A stretch of 5,060 bases of DNA from Caulobacterales bacterium RIFOXYB1_FULL_67_16 (lineage in GTDB: Bacteria; Pseudomonadota; Alphaproteobacteria; Caulobacterales; Caulobacteraceae): NCBI GenBank assembly GCA_001796045.1, contig MGLN01000026.1:8841-13900 (forward strand), given 5' to 3'. How positions within the stretch are numbered: position 1 is the stretch's first letter; the number at the start of each line of letters is the position of its first letter. The notes under the pieces were generated by a model. That model saw nothing but the letters and a program-made list of their open reading frames with translations. It did no database searches and had not been told where the DNA came from. Both the position numbers and the translations under genes were made by a program. Below, piece after piece: positions 4,613-5,060 of the stretch.

Positions 4613-5060
4613 TCTTCGAACGGATGGTCGTCATGCCGCCAGCACGCCTCGCCGGTCTCGCCGCCGCCTTGCTCGTCGCGCTTCAGGCGTCCACCCAGAC
4701 CTTCGCCTGGCTCTATCGCTATCATGTGACGCTGGGGCCGGCGCTCCGGCTGGACGAGACAGGCGTCTACTGGCCCTGGATGATCCTCGTCTGGCGTCAG
4801 AGGTTCGGGGCGGCGGAGGCGGACGCCTTCGCCCTGCCGCTCTCGGTCTTCATGCTCGTGATGGCCGCGGGCGCGGGGAGCCTGCTTCTGTTCGACGGCG
4901 GCGCCGTGAAGCGAACGCGCGGGTGGGGCGGCCTCGCGGAGGCTCAACGTGCGGGCCTGAGGCACGACGCAGGGTGCGTCCTCGGGCGGTTGCAGGGCCG
5001 TCTTCTGGCGACGACTGACCTGCGGCCGACGCTCGTGACGGGCGGGACCCGGGCGGGCAA
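4609..5060 (+). CDS. traG: Type IV coupling protein TraG/VirD4, N-terminal part (partial)
   Basis: The gene runs off the right edge after 150 residues. The N-terminus has a hydrophobic segment at about 14-36 and a second at about 76-94, with GVYWPWMILVW between them. This matches the two membrane helices that anchor coupling proteins to the inner membrane. After a basic linker come AGLRHDAGCVLGRLQGRLL (115-133) and RPTLVTGGTRAG (139-150). The last is the beginning of the Walker A loop; the final two bases AA fit the expected lysine. Such ATPases bring relaxase-bound DNA to the type IV secretion channel in conjugation. The start is uncertain: ATG 4609, 4624 and 4633 are all in frame, an in-frame stop at 4561-4563 sets the limit, and none has a strong ribosome site. 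GGATGG before 4633 and GAAG before 4609 are the best candidates. Its presence indicates a conjugative backbone around the arsenic genes. Confidence 0.85.
   Translation, partial: MVFERMVVMPPARLAGLAAALLVALQASTQTFAWLYRYHVTLGPALRLDETGVYWPWMILVWRQRFGAAEADAFALPLSVFMLVMAAGAGSLLLFDGGAVKRTRGWGGLAEAQRAGLRHDAGCVLGRLQGRLLATTDLRPTLVTGGTRAG

Noticed and set aside
4534..4965. 143-residue minus-strand open frame
   Set aside because: It is antisense to the traG 5' end, which has membrane helices and a Walker A start; the frame has low-complexity Arg/Glu/Pro content.

Overview
The window looks like part of an alphaproteobacterial mobile element (integrative conjugative element or plasmid) that carries an arsenic-resistance cassette. 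The GC content is high throughout. Rough counts on sample lines give about 63-75% in the conjugation gene at the right end and about 57-60% inside the arsenic genes. The protein styles (short RadC, secreted SNase-like protein, TraG/VirD4 coupling protein, ACR3 plus ArsN2 plus ArsH) recall Caulobacterales or sphingomonad elements. That host assignment is inference.

Left backbone (1-1286). A protein that starts like a primase/TOPRIM-type protein runs off the left edge on the minus strand. Its GTG start overlaps the stop of radC by 4 nt (GTGA), so the two form a leftward operon. Divergent from radC, across a 68-bp spacer with a perfect 7+2+7 bp palindrome, is a small exported staphylococcal-nuclease-like protein.

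Arsenic cassette (about 1403-4425). A leftward arsH and a rightward arsR-arsN2-acr3-arsC operon diverge from a 38-bp AT-rich promoter/operator region. All three junctions of the rightward operon overlap (GTGA, TGATG, ATGA), which suggests translational coupling. The set makes a coherent pathway. ArsC reduces arsenate to arsenite, ACR3 exports arsenite, and ArsR senses arsenite through C-terminal cysteines and controls the locus. ArsH acts on trivalent arsenicals, and ArsN2 is a GNAT acetyltransferase whose substrate is not firmly known.

Right backbone (4609-5060). This is the 5' part of a type IV coupling protein gene (traG/virD4-like) with two N-terminal membrane segments. The window ends inside its Walker A motif. 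The 183 bp between arsC and traG hold no gene I can support but contain nested inverted repeats.

The arsenic genes therefore sit between conjugation/maintenance genes. A 10-bp direct repeat (GTCTCGATGG at 1301-1310 and 4603-4612) lies outside both ends of the cassette and may mark its insertion or exchange boundaries. I see no transposase, integron, CRISPR array, tRNA or rRNA. I did not find a clearly new biological system. The points most worth a second look are the cassette boundaries, the cysteine-rich ArsR tail, the poorly characterised ArsN2 and the arsC-traG structured spacer.
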